A stretch of 54,802 nucleotides of DNA from Hyphomicrobiales bacterium. GTDB lineage: Bacteria > Pseudomonadota > Alphaproteobacteria > Rhizobiales > Methyloligellaceae. The DNA is taken from positions 1 through 54,802 of the forward strand of contig JAJFHQ010000076.1 of the NCBI GenBank assembly GCA_021775525.1, in the 5' to 3' direction. Both the position numbers and the translations under genes were made by a program. The stretch's first letter is position 1. Each line of letters begins with the position of its first letter. Shown piece by piece: positions 33,457 to 46,309 of the stretch. The notes beneath the pieces were generated by a model. That model was not told where the DNA came from. It was given only the letters and a program-made list of their open reading frames with translations, and did not search any database.

Positions 33457-34455
33457 CTATTCCAGCCGCTGGGTAAGCGTTTCGATGACCGACCGAATAG
33501 TGGTGCCTTCAGCGCGGGCAGCGAATGTAAGCGCCATGCGGTGCTTCAGAATAGGCTCGGCGAGAGAAATAACATCATCCACGGAGGGCGCCAGCCTGCC
33601 ATCGATCATGGCCTTGGCGCGAACCGCCAGCATGAGAGCCTGGCTCGCACGCGGGCCGGGGCCCCAAGCGATTTGTTCGTTGATGGCGTCATCAGCCTCG
33701 GTGCCGGGACGGGCCGAACGTACCAGCTTCAAAATCGCATCGACGACTTTCTCTCCAACCGGGATTTGCCGTACCAGTCTCTGGGCGGCCAAAAGGTCAC
33801 TCTCGTTGAGAATTGCCTTGAGCTTGGTTTCCTTCGTCCCCGTGGTCGCGAACAGCATGCGCCGTTCAGCGGCTTCATCGGGATAGTCGATGTCGACCTG
33901 CAGCAGGAAGCGGTCAAGCTGGGCTTCGGGAAGCGGGTAAGTGCCTTCCTGCTCCAGGGGGTTTTGCGTGGCCAGAACATGGAACGGGCGCGGCACGGCG
34001 TGATTGACGCCTGCAACCGTGACATGATGTTCCTGCATCGCCTGCAAAAGGGCCGACTGGGTTTTCGGACTGGCGCGGTTGATCTCGTCCGCCATCAGCA
34101 ACTGGGTGAAGACCGGTCCCTTGAGAAAGCGGAAGGAACGCTTGCCTGTCGCGCTTTCCTCCAGCACCTCCGAGCCGACAATGTCCGAGGGCATCAGGTC
34201 CGGCGTGAACTGGATCCGCTTGTTGTCCAGGCCAAGAACGGTGCCGAGCGTTTCCACCAGGGACGTCTTGGCAAGGCCGGGAACACCGATCAGAAGCGCA
34301 TGTCCGCCGGACAGCAGGGTTATCAATGTCAGCTCGATAACCCGGTCCTGCCCGAAGATGACAGATGCCGCAGCTTCGTGAACGCGGCGGGTTTTATCGC
34401 CTGCTTCTTCGAGGTGTTCAGCTAGTTTTTCGTCTGTTTGACTTACTGTGCTCAT
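33457..34455 (-). CDS. MoxR-family AAA+ ATPase
   Basis: This is a 332-residue AAA+ ATPase of the usual MoxR length. Walker A is GVPGLAKTS (57-65) and Walker B is LLMADEINR (119-127). Other conserved parts are FTPDLMPSDIVGSEVLE, HVTVAGVNHAVPRPFHVLATQNPLEQEGTYPLPEAQLDRFLL and GPGPRASQALM. MoxR proteins act as chaperones for VWA-domain partners, here encoded next to it. It heads a four-gene operon (moxR, DUF58, DUF4159, VWA-like) with very short or negative spacing. The promoter should lie in the 154-bp spacer shared with the divergent CoA pyrophosphatase gene. Confidence 0.93.
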   Translation of the reverse strand: MSTVSQTDEKLAEHLEEAGDKTRRVHEAAASVIFGQDRVIELTLITLLSGGHALLIGVPGLAKTSLVETLGTVLGLDNKRIQFTPDLMPSDIVGSEVLEESATGKRSFRFLKGPVFTQLLMADEINRASPKTQSALLQAMQEHHVTVAGVNHAVPRPFHVLATQNPLEQEGTYPLPEAQLDRFLLQVDIDYPDEAAERRMLFATTGTKETKLKAILNESDLLAAQRLVRQIPVGEKVVDAILKLVRSARPGTEADDAINEQIAWGPGPRASQALMLAVRAKAMIDGRLAPSVDDVISLAEPILKHRMALTFAARAEGTTIRSVIETLTQRLE

Positions 34456-34609
34456 GGTGATGAATATAAAGTCGAATTGGTTTGAGCGGAATAGCTTGCA
34501 GCCAAATTAGGTCACAATATTGTCAGGGCCATAACCTTCACCTCGGCAAGGAATACGGCTTAGTGGCCGGTAAGATGAGACGCATTACGCGATGACAGGA
34601 CGATAGGCG

Positions 34610-35293
34610 ATGGCGCTGATAGAAGACAAGGAGGTTGAGTCGTTTACCACAGCCGATTTGCGGCGCCGTGCACACGGAGTCCTGGCGCCCCTGAAATCAC
34701 GGATAAGCTCAGAAGTCGAAGTGCCCGCAGGGCGCAGTGATTTCGAACTCAATCCTGAAATGAAAATCCTTGAGGGCGCTGAACGCAAGCAAACCGCGGC
34801 TGTGCTCATCCCGGTAATAGAGCGTGAAAACCAGGCTTCAATCTTGTTCACTCAAAGGACTGACGAGATGCCCACCCATGCCGGGCAGATATCTTTTCCC
34901 GGTGGTAAAATGGATGCACGCGATGCCAACGTGGTCGAGACTGCGCTCAGGGAAGCGCACGAGGAAATAGGTCTTGAGGCCGAATTCATCGACACGATCG
35001 GATTCCTTGACGATTATGTCACCTCCACGGGTTACCGGATTTCGCCGCTCGTGGCGATCGTCAGGCAGGGCTTTTCCATAACGCCCGACCAAAGTGAAGT
35101 CGCTGACGTGTTCGAAGTACCGCTCTCTTTCCTGATGAATGCCCAAAACCATGAAATGCACACGCGCGAGTGGCGCGGTGCACATCGGAAATTTTATGCC
35201 ATGCCCTATGAGTCACGCTTTATATGGGGCGCGACAGCGGGCATGCTGCGAAATCTTTATGATTGGCTCTACAAAATGGACTCAAACACATGA
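34610..35293 (+). CDS. CoA pyrophosphatase (Nudix, NudL-like)
   Basis: This 227-residue protein shows the CoA-type Nudix signature: LFTQRTDEMPTHAGQISFPGG followed by the Nudix helix ETALREAHEEIGL. Such enzymes split CoA and its oxidised forms to 3',5'-ADP and 4'-phosphopantetheine. AGGACGATAGGCG precedes the ATG. The stop TGA overlaps the next start in an ATGA, so the DUF6111 gene is probably translated together with it. It is divergent from the moxR operon. Confidence 0.92.
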   Translation: MALIEDKEVESFTTADLRRRAHGVLAPLKSRISSEVEVPAGRSDFELNPEMKILEGAERKQTAAVLIPVIERENQASILFTQRTDEMPTHAGQISFPGGKMDARDANVVETALREAHEEIGLEAEFIDTIGFLDDYVTSTGYRISPLVAIVRQGFSITPDQSEVADVFEVPLSFLMNAQNHEMHTREWRGAHRKFYAMPYESRFIWGATAGMLRNLYDWLYKMDSNT

Positions 35294-35553
35294 TCCGCGT
35301 TTTCATCGCCGTATTGGCCATGTTCTTCCTGCCCTTTTTCGCCTACGCAGCATTCAAGTTCGTGAAGGATCGTGGTGATGTGAAGGACGGTTTTTTGAAC
35401 GGTGCACCAGTCAACTGGCTGCTGGTCATCGGCACTATTCTCGCCGTGGGCACGCTGGCAAAGCTGGTCTCGACCGACATCCTCGAATATGAGGCGCAAC
35501 AAGGTTCACCTGCTGCAATCCAGGGACCTCAGACCCCTGGCCGCAGCCCGTAA
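35290..35553 (+). CDS. DUF6111 family small membrane protein
   Basis: This 87-residue protein has two transmembrane helices (RVFIAVLAMFFLPFFAYAAF and VNWLLVIGTILAVGTLA) and a polar tail ending in TPGRSP. Small proteins of this form, between a CoA pyrophosphatase and the CCA-adding enzyme, are typical of alphaproteobacteria and known as DUF6111. The ATG at 35290 overlaps the upstream TGA. The function is unknown. Confidence 0.82.
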   Translation: MIRVFIAVLAMFFLPFFAYAAFKFVKDRGDVKDGFLNGAPVNWLLVIGTILAVGTLAKLVSTDILEYEAQQGSPAAIQGPQTPGRSP

Positions 35554-35594
35554 CCTGAACACGCCGCGGTCACAACCGGAGGACCATCGCTCTA

Positions 35595-36860
35595 TTGTCC
35601 CCCACCCGAACAGCGTCTTCGGCCTCGCTCGCCAATGCCGATTGGCTGAATTGGCCTGAAACCGTTGACGTCTTCTCGGCCTTGGGCGCACAGGGCCACG
35701 AGGTGCGCGCGGTCGGCGGCGCGGTGCGTGATGTATTGCTCGGGCGCATTGTTCAGGATGTTGATATTGCGACTACTGCATTGCCCAAGACGGTCATGGA
35801 GCTGGCAGCAGCCGCGGACCTCAAAGCCATCCCCACCGGTATCGACCACGGCACGGTGACAGTGATTGCTGGCGGCCATGCTTTCGAGGTCACAACATTA
35901 CGCAAGGATGTAGAGACCTATGGCAGGCGCGCAAGTGTCTCTTATACCGACGACTGGGAAGCAGATGCTAGCCGCCGCGACTTTACCATCAACGCTCTCT
36001 ACGCGGACGCGGATGGCAAGCTGTTCGATCCATTGGGTGGCTGTGGCGATCTGGAGGAGCGCCACATCCGGTTTATTGGCGATGCGCGCGCGCGGGTGCG
36101 CGAGGATTATTTGCGGATCTTGAGGTTTTTCCGTTTCAACGCTGAATTGGAAGCAGAAAATTTCGATGCTCAGGGCCTAGAAGCCTGCGTGAGTGAACAG
36201 GCCGGACTCAAAGGACTATCAGGAGAGCGCGTGTGTTCCGAGGTCCTGCGGCTCTTGAACGCAAAGGGTGCTTACAGAGCAATTGTCAAAATGTTTGATT
36301 ATGGGCTGCTTGTGCCTCTTCTGGGTGGCGTGCCCCATCTTACCCGGCTTGAACATCTGATAGCCATTGAGGCAGAGCTTGGCACAGAGCCTGACGCGAT
36401 CCTGCGGCTTGGGGCGCTGTGTGTCGAGGTGCCGGAGGACGCCCTGCGGCTGGCAGACCGGCTGCGTTTGTCAAATGCCGAGCGCTCACATCTGGAGCAT
36501 GCATCCGGCTATCGTGCCATGAGCGTGGCACTGGACGAGGCGCGGGTGAAGGGAGCGATCTACACACTGGGCCGCGAGGGGTGCCGCACCGCCGCCTTCA
36601 TGGCATGGGCGGCATCGGGAGATGCAGTCTCGGATGCCGCCTGGCGCGGGCTTGTCACGCGCATTCAAGACCTGTCCATACCGGAGTTTCCTCTCCAAGG
36701 GTCTGATATCGTGAAACTGGGAGTGCCTGAAGGTCCCGGGGTTGGAGAAATTCTCAAACAAGCCAAGGAGCGCTGGATGCAAGGAAGGTTCGCAGCTGAA
36801 AAGAAAGAACTTCTGGAGTTTGCATGCCAAATAGCAAAAGTGACTTCGAAGAAGGCATGA
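35595..36860 (+). CDS. cca: CCA tRNA nucleotidyltransferase / poly(A) polymerase family
   Basis: This 421-residue class II nucleotidyltransferase has the active-site block VRAVGGAVRDVLLG and DVDIATTALP, in which the GG and the D-x-D carboxylates hold the metals. SRRDFTINALYAD, DPLGGCGDLEERHIRFIGD and VREDYLRILRFFRF follow, with the helical body after these. It adds or repairs the CCA end of tRNAs. The start is probably TTG 35595, with GGAGGA about ten bases upstream; no in-frame ATG is placed before the conserved part. The last bases overlap the next gene's ATGA. The gene is part of a nudL-DUF6111-cca string. Confidence 0.93.
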   Translation: MSPTRTASSASLANADWLNWPETVDVFSALGAQGHEVRAVGGAVRDVLLGRIVQDVDIATTALPKTVMELAAAADLKAIPTGIDHGTVTVIAGGHAFEVTTLRKDVETYGRRASVSYTDDWEADASRRDFTINALYADADGKLFDPLGGCGDLEERHIRFIGDARARVREDYLRILRFFRFNAELEAENFDAQGLEACVSEQAGLKGLSGERVCSEVLRLLNAKGAYRAIVKMFDYGLLVPLLGGVPHLTRLEHLIAIEAELGTEPDAILRLGALCVEVPEDALRLADRLRLSNAERSHLEHASGYRAMSVALDEARVKGAIYTLGREGCRTAAFMAWAASGDAVSDAAWRGLVTRIQDLSIPEFPLQGSDIVKLGVPEGPGVGEILKQAKERWMQGRFAAEKKELLEFACQIAKVTSKKA

Positions 36861-37102
36861 CAGGAAGGCTGGTAATGGAAGGTGGCAACAGGCAGCGTAA
36901 GGATAATCACCGCATGGTGAAGCGTGTGCTGGAACTCACGTCGCTGCTGTGCCTGGCGACAGCGCTCTTCGTTTATCTGTTTTCAGAAAAACTAGGCTTT
37001 TCTGAAGATACAGCATTCTTTGTGTCGATCGCATTTCTGGCCGCAGGCGTTGGAGACTTCATCGTACTGAAGCTCTGGGACCGGATCACGGCACAGCGTT
37101 AG
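36857..37102 (+). CDS. Small two-helix membrane protein
   Basis: This is an 81-residue protein. The start at 36857 forms an ATGA overlap with the CCA-enzyme stop and has GAAGAAGG upstream; ATG 36824 would add 11 residues. A basic N-terminus (NRQRKDNHRMVKR) is followed by two transmembrane helices (LELTSLLCLATALFVYLF and TAFFVSIAFLAAGVGDFIVL). The family is unknown to me. Coupling to cca is positional only. Confidence 0.65.
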   Translation: MTGRLVMEGGNRQRKDNHRMVKRVLELTSLLCLATALFVYLFSEKLGFSEDTAFFVSIAFLAAGVGDFIVLKLWDRITAQR

Positions 37103-37220
37103 CAGTCACTCTGAATTGCTGCTAACATAATGAAATTCAATACAAAATATTGCTTCATCAATAAAACATGCTAGGATTCGTCTGTCTTGAGCACAGCTCG
37201 CCGGAAAGGATGAATCCGCT

Positions 37221-37490
37221 ATGGCAGACAGTGATTTTCTCAGCCAGTTGCAAGGACACAGCCTGACCACGGCGGAAATTCTGTACCGGTTGCCGGACCA
37301 TCCCTCACTCATCCAGTCTTATCTCTGGCAGGATTATGATCTCGCACCACGGTTCCCCAAGCTCAAAAATTTCCTCAAATTCTGGGCCTCAAGTCTCGAT
37401 GGTCCGCTTTACAGGATCCGTGTCGCGCATAAGCAATTGCTTGTCCCGACCGAAATCAGGTTTCTGGACGGAGAACTACGTCTGAATTGA
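37221..37490 (+). CDS. usg: Usg family protein
   Basis: An 89-residue protein matching the alphaproteobacterial Usg family: LTTAEILYRLPDHPSLIQSY, WQDYDLAPRFPKLKNFLKFW and a C-terminal LLVPTEIRFLDGEL. The name comes from its position upstream of tryptophan genes in some species. No trp gene is visible here. The function is not established. GGAAAGGATG precedes the ATG. Confidence 0.88.
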   Translation: MADSDFLSQLQGHSLTTAEILYRLPDHPSLIQSYLWQDYDLAPRFPKLKNFLKFWASSLDGPLYRIRVAHKQLLVPTEIRFLDGELRLN

Positions 37491-37510
37491 AAGATGTATA
37501 CGGCGTGTGC

Positions 37511-37918
37511 CTATTGGCTCGCCAGCGTCGGCTTGATGATCACCCGGACCAGGGATGTCTTGACAAAAGTACTCCCGCTGATGCGGCGAAAATAGTCGAA
37601 CGCCAGATCGGCCTGGCCGGAAGCCTTGGCCTTGACCGAGACGTTCAGCACGCTTTGTGACTGAAAGAACATGGACTTTCCCTTGGGTGCAATCAGCCAA
37701 CCGATCTGATCTACAGATACAAGATCAAGTCCCTTGCTCAGGTCTTTGTTGAGCCGCCATTTGTAGCCGGCTTTTGGGTTGCCGGGCAGCTTGAGGAAGA
37801 CCACATCACCGACTTTTGTTTCCGATGTTTGTATGAGCTTGAGCTCTTTCGCGGCTTGTGCAGGATCGGGTCCGGACACCAGCAAGAGCATGGCAGCGAT
37901 ACCAAACAGTCGGTGCAT
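37511..37918 (-). CDS. Secreted chagasin-like (I42-type) protease inhibitor
   Basis: A 135-residue precursor. The start at 37918 (MHRLFGIAAMLLL) gives a signal peptide with cleavage near AQA and has AAGGTGAAGG upstream, so the longer ORF to 38023 is not used. The mature part has GDVVFLKLPGNPKAGYKWRL, which corresponds to the NPTTGY-type loop of chagasin-family inhibitors of papain-like cysteine proteases, and a later LAFDYFRR segment in place of the usual RPW. The loops are weakly conserved, so inhibition is plausible but not certain. The gene is convergent with usg. Confidence 0.7.
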   Translation of the reverse strand: MHRLFGIAAMLLLVSGPDPAQAAKELKLIQTSETKVGDVVFLKLPGNPKAGYKWRLNKDLSKGLDLVSVDQIGWLIAPKGKSMFFQSQSVLNVSVKAKASGQADLAFDYFRRISGSTFVKTSLVRVIIKPTLASQ

Positions 37919-38044
37919 AACCTTCACCTTAGGGACTCTTATCATTGCGATAGAATAAACTAAGAAGGTTAGCGGACGGTAAAGCCTTGCGTCGCGCAGC
38001 CAGATGAGAATGATGTCGGCCACGGGATAGCGAGGGGGAAGACC

Positions 38045-40297
38045 ATGCCATATTCAGACTACCGGCCAGACCTGATGGGCTCGGCTACCCTAGAACCGGC
38101 GGGCCGGTTCGAGGCTGGATCCTGGCAGAGTTTCACGCTTGTCTATACCGCGGGCGCCTTTGGGATAGACGACACGGGCAGCTTGAAGGTCGCCTTCCGC
38201 TTCGCAACCGATTTCGGCCCGGTACAATTCGATGACCCCAAGGCGCCGGGTTACACCACCGTGGAAGCCTCGAACGGAGCAACCCTCAATTGCCGATGGG
38301 AGTTCAAGAGAAATATCCGGCCCTGGAGTCGGTCGCTCTATATTGGCATCGCCAAGCATTTTCTGGCCGAGGGCGACACGATCACCATCCGGTTCGGTGA
38401 TCAGAGTCAGGGCTCGCGTGGTGTCAGGCTGCAGACCTATTGTGAGAAGAATTTCGAGTTCAAGGTCTTCGTCGATCCGATCGCGACCTATGACTATGTG
38501 ATGCTTCCCAACTCGCCTTACATCGAGATTGGCGCAGGCGAGCCGGATGAGTGGCTGGCGGCCGTTCCAACACTCGTCAAGACAGGAGAGCCGTTCCGGC
38601 TCTCCATCAAGGCCAATGACCAATGGGGTAACCCAAGCGACCAGGTAAGCCGGAGATTGAAACTGGAGGCAAGTGGACCCGTCGAGGGCCTGCCGGAGCA
38701 GGTGACCTTCGAAAAGGGAGCCTTCGCCTGTATCTTGGAAGAGTTGAGCCTCAAAGCACTTGGTGATGTCACTTTCCGGGTCTGTGATGAGGAGGGCGGT
38801 GAGCTTGCCGTCACCAACCCGGTAAGGGCTGTTGACTCTCCAGACCTAGTGCATTTCTGGGGTGACCTGCATGGTCAATCCAACGAGACGCTCGGCACCA
38901 ACACGGCCGAAGATTATTTCCTGTTTGGCCGCGACCGCGCCTTCCTCGACGTCTGCTCACACCAGGGCAATGACTTCCAGATGACCAGGGAATTCTGGGA
39001 GGATCTGAACGCGCTCACCAAGCGCCTCGATGAACCGGGCCGCTATGTCTGCTTTCCCGGATACGAATGGTCAGCCAATACGGCCATCGGCGGCGACAGG
39101 AATGTATTTTACCGAGAGGAGGGGCGTCCCATCTACCGCTCCTCCCACGCGCAAATCGAAGACCGGAGTGATGCTGACCTCGATGCCCATGACGCCCATG
39201 AGCTGTTTGAGAAACTGAAAGACGAGGACTGCGTCATGTACTGCCATTGCGGCGGACGTTACGCGGACATCACGTTCGCACATGACGGACGGTTGGAAAC
39301 GTCAATCGAAATACATTCCGCCTGGGGAACATTTGACTGGCTGTTGCAGGATGCATTTTCAAAAAACTATCGTGTTGGCATTGTTTGCAACTCCGATGGC
39401 CACAAGGGCCGGGTCGGGGCGAGTTATCCGGGTGCAGGATTTTTTGGAGCGCTTGGCGGTTTTACCTGCTTTTTGGCAGAGCGGCTGGACCGGGATGCGA
39501 TCTTCGAATCCCAGCGCCGTCGCCATCATTACGGCACCACGGGCAACCGGATGTATCTCGATGTGAAGGTGACGCCATCCTCACCATGTGAGCTGTTCAT
39601 GCGCGACCCGACTCTCGGACAGGCTGAGAGCGAACAGGCTGCCTCTCTCATAATGGGCGATATTGCCCGTGTGGAAGACAATACAGTGACGGTGGATATC
39701 GAGGTCAACGGTTCTGCTCCCATCGAAAAGATCGAACTGTTTGACGGACCGGAGTTGATTGAAACCCACCGTCCTCACGCGGTAAATGCAGCCAGTTCAC
39801 GTATTCGCATGCTCTACGAGGGGGCCGAATATCGCGGCCGGGCCCGTACGACGATCTGGGATGGAGGTTTGTCGGTCTCGGGAAACAAGATCGAAAGCGC
39901 CTCCATGATCAACAACTGGAATCTGGATCGGGGTGTGACCCTGGAGGCCCCGGACAAGGCAAGCTGGAAGGCTGTCACGACGGGCAATTTCGGTGGTATC
40001 GACTTTCTGCTCAATGTCCCGGATGCCGGTCGGCTGGAGATCGAGACCGGTCCGGTCTCCACGGCGGTTGATATTGCAGATATTGGCGCTGCCCCACTTC
40101 GTTTTGATGGCGGGGGTCTGGAACGGGGGCTTGAATTACAGCGCCTTCCAGAGATTATGACGGAATGTCATGTGCGTCATAGCATCAATGCCAAAGTGCG
40201 ATCACAAGGCGATACGCGGCTATATGTGCGCATTACTCAGGAAGATGGGCACCGTGCCTGGTCGAGCCCGGTTTACCTGTTCAAGGAGCAGGGGTGA
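38045..40297 (+). CDS. DUF3604 family protein (PHP-like phosphoesterase fold)
   Basis: This 750-residue protein has a beta-rich N-terminal part (about 1-270) followed by a PHP-type metal region: HFWGDLHGQSN (about 277-287), the LDVCSHQGND segment, FPGYEWSANTAIGGDRNVFYR, CHCGGRYAD, IEIHSAWGTFDW and CNSDGHKGR. These His and Asp residues match DUF3604 (a PHP-superfamily relative), and a C-terminal beta domain follows. Members are common in marine alphaproteobacteria, usually without known function. There is no signal peptide. GAGGGGGAAG precedes the ATG. Confidence 0.85.
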   Translation: MPYSDYRPDLMGSATLEPAGRFEAGSWQSFTLVYTAGAFGIDDTGSLKVAFRFATDFGPVQFDDPKAPGYTTVEASNGATLNCRWEFKRNIRPWSRSLYIGIAKHFLAEGDTITIRFGDQSQGSRGVRLQTYCEKNFEFKVFVDPIATYDYVMLPNSPYIEIGAGEPDEWLAAVPTLVKTGEPFRLSIKANDQWGNPSDQVSRRLKLEASGPVEGLPEQVTFEKGAFACILEELSLKALGDVTFRVCDEEGGELAVTNPVRAVDSPDLVHFWGDLHGQSNETLGTNTAEDYFLFGRDRAFLDVCSHQGNDFQMTREFWEDLNALTKRLDEPGRYVCFPGYEWSANTAIGGDRNVFYREEGRPIYRSSHAQIEDRSDADLDAHDAHELFEKLKDEDCVMYCHCGGRYADITFAHDGRLETSIEIHSAWGTFDWLLQDAFSKNYRVGIVCNSDGHKGRVGASYPGAGFFGALGGFTCFLAERLDRDAIFESQRRRHHYGTTGNRMYLDVKVTPSSPCELFMRDPTLGQAESEQAASLIMGDIARVEDNTVTVDIEVNGSAPIEKIELFDGPELIETHRPHAVNAASSRIRMLYEGAEYRGRARTTIWDGGLSVSGNKIESASMINNWNLDRGVTLEAPDKASWKAVTTGNFGGIDFLLNVPDAGRLEIETGPVSTAVDIADIGAAPLRFDGGGLERGLELQRLPEIMTECHVRHSINAKVRSQGDTRLYVRITQEDGHRAWSSPVYLFKEQG

Positions 40298-40336
40298 GTG
40301 TTCTTTAACCTGGTGTGTCGGCGCCTGATTTGAGCC

Positions 40337-40879
40337 TTACCTGGCTGTGTGATTCTGCATGATCTTGTCACGGTTGAGGGCACGTTCACCGAAAACGCGT
40401 TTCGGACCTGACTTGTTGTCAGTGTCTTCGCCAGGCCGGTTGGTACGTACGGCCGCCGGGGTGACGTCGATCAGCTCTTCCACGAAGCCGAGCAGGCTTT
40501 CAGCCGTCATTTTCATGGGCAGAAATTCGTTTGAAGTGCAATAGCGCCGCTGAACTTCCTCGGATACGGGCTGGCCAACGAAGCACATGGACCAGTCAGC
40601 AAAGCGTCTCTGTTCGATGGCACGTGCGTCGAGGATGACGTGATCACTGTGGCGCGGATCTTTAACGATCCTGCAAAATGTCTCGGTCACGGCCTTGCGA
40701 TCACCTTCCAGCACCTGCGCGAAATAGGTCTGGTTGAACAGCAACGCGCCGGTTACACCGCTGGCCATATTGTTTCGCTTGGCGGATTCCAGAATATTCT
40801 TCAGATCCGCACGCAATTTCGGATCATCCGAATGCGCCGCAACGTTCTTGGAATAATAAATCAAACGAAACAGATACAT
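40337..40879 (-). CDS. BLUF-domain blue-light photoreceptor
   Basis: A 180-residue protein whose first 100 residues form a BLUF (FAD-binding blue-light) domain. Tyr8 lies in RLIYYS, Asn36 or Asn37 in KRNN, the VTGALLF strand follows, Gln55 is in FAQVLEG, and Trp97 and Met99 are in FADWSMCF. These are the residues that rearrange around flavin upon illumination. After it, a helical segment of about 45 residues and a basic tail follow, with no EAL or cyclase output, so it must act by binding another protein. GGAAAGG lies upstream of the ATG. Its neighbour on the same strand upstream is nirS. Confidence 0.92.
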   Translation of the reverse strand: MYLFRLIYYSKNVAAHSDDPKLRADLKNILESAKRNNMASGVTGALLFNQTYFAQVLEGDRKAVTETFCRIVKDPRHSDHVILDARAIEQRRFADWSMCFVGQPVSEEVQRRYCTSNEFLPMKMTAESLLGFVEELIDVTPAAVRTNRPGEDTDNKSGPKRVFGERALNRDKIMQNHTAR

Positions 40880-41107
40880 TTATCTGCACCTTTCCTGGTG
40901 CGGAAATTAGCATTGCGCTTATGTAAATCTGGTTAATGTCAAAGTTGCAGTGAAGGGTCAATGCCTGTGCTCGAGGATGTGCGAGCCTTACCAAGAACAT
41001 CGGGCAATAGAATGCCTAGAGGACAAGAATCCCTCAGGTTGATCGGGGCCCAGGACAGCGAGCCCTGCAAATGCTTCCCCGGAGCGGAATAGCCTGAAGA
41101 TGTTATT

Positions 41108-41146
41108 CCGGGAGGGTGTTTCCATAATCGGTTCACACACTCCCGG
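41108..41146 (-). terminator. Stem-loop downstream of nirS
   Basis: Arms CCGGGAGGGTGT (41108-41119) and ACACACTCCCGG (41135-41146) pair over 12 positions with one mismatch, beginning 32 bases after the nirS stop on the minus strand. No T-run follows on either strand, so it may protect the mRNA 3' end or pause transcription, not act as a classical terminator. Confidence 0.5.
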
Positions 41147-41177
41147 TGCAATGGTCTAGGTCGTATATTCCCTTGCT

Positions 41178-45229
<4,052 letters not shown>

Positions 45230-45240
<11 letters not shown>

Positions 45241-46210
45241 TTCTGGAGGCATCACCCGCAGGCGGGCTTTGACCATTGTTGCCGCAACCGCTGCAACCGT
45301 GGCACTCCCGATATCCGGATCCAGAAGCGCGACGCGTAATGTTGAGTGGACAGGAACTGCTCTCGGCGCCGATGCGAAGCTCATTCTTTATGGCAATGAC
45401 GAGGCAAGAGCACGTGCGGCAATTGCCGATTGTCTGGCCGAGGTCGAACGATTGGAGAATATCTTCAGTCTATATCGGAAAGGGTCTGAGATAAGACGGT
45501 TGAATGATTCCGGACATCTTGATGTGCCTTCGCATGATATGCGGTTGCTGCTTGCGACCAGCCAGAGAATGAGCGAGCTGACAGAGGGGCTTTACGATCC
45601 TACGGTGCAGCCTGTCTGGGAACTCTATGCGGACTGGTTCACAACCAATCCCGGACAAGACGGCCCGCCTGCTGAACTAATCAGGCAGGCGCTTGGGCGC
45701 GTGGGGTATCGTCGTATGGATGTTGGGGCGGGGTCTGTAAAATTACCGCCCATCGGACGTCTTACACTCAATGGCATTGCGCAAGGCTATATCACAGACC
45801 GGGTCGCGGACCTCCTGCGTGAGCGGGGTTGGAGGCATGTCCTTGTGAACATGGGAGAATTGCGGGCGCTTGGTGCAAAAAGCAATGGTCAACCCTGGAA
45901 AGTTTTACTCCGCAAGGCCAGCAAGGCCATTACGCTCACCAATACGTCGCTGGCAACATCAGCAGGTGAGGCATCAACGTTCGGTGACAATAGGCAATTC
46001 TCCCACTTATTTAATCCGGGGACCGGCCGCTCACCACACCTGTTTAGAAGCCTCACCGCAGGCCACGAATCTGCGACAGTGGCCGATGCGCTATCAACCG
46101 GCCTGTATGCAGCCACCCCTCAACAGATATCACGCATTGTGGCCCGGATACCCGGCGTTCGTGTTTGGGCACGGGATGCGGGGGGAGTGACGCGCACTTT
46201 TGGAGGCTGA
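45230..46210 (+). CDS. nirX: ApbE-family FAD:protein FMN transferase, NirX/NosX type
   Basis: A 326-residue protein with a twin-arginine signal (TRRRALTIV, Arg10-12) for Tat export. The ApbE body shows WTGTALGADAKLILYG, LNGIAQGYITDRVADLL, NMGELRALGAK and TSLATSAGEASTFGDNRQFSHLFNPGTGRS. ApbE enzymes attach FMN to a threonine or serine of target proteins, here most likely the FMN domain of the upstream NirI. In the last motif Asn replaces the Asp of the usual HIIDPxTG. The gene overlaps nirI by 11 bp, so the two are co-translated. Confidence 0.88.
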
Positions 46211-46309
46211 TGTCCACGATGGGTCATTAGCAGACATCAGAGATTGATGCCCGGAATGTCCTCCGTGGTGTTTGATGCAGCAATGCGTGTCTATTTCGAA
46301 AGGCTGCGC

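Noticed and set aside
40939..41151. 70-residue reverse-strand ORF between BLUF and nirS
   Set aside because: It overlaps the stem-loop after nirS and has no recognisable ribosome binding site, signal peptide or family resemblance.
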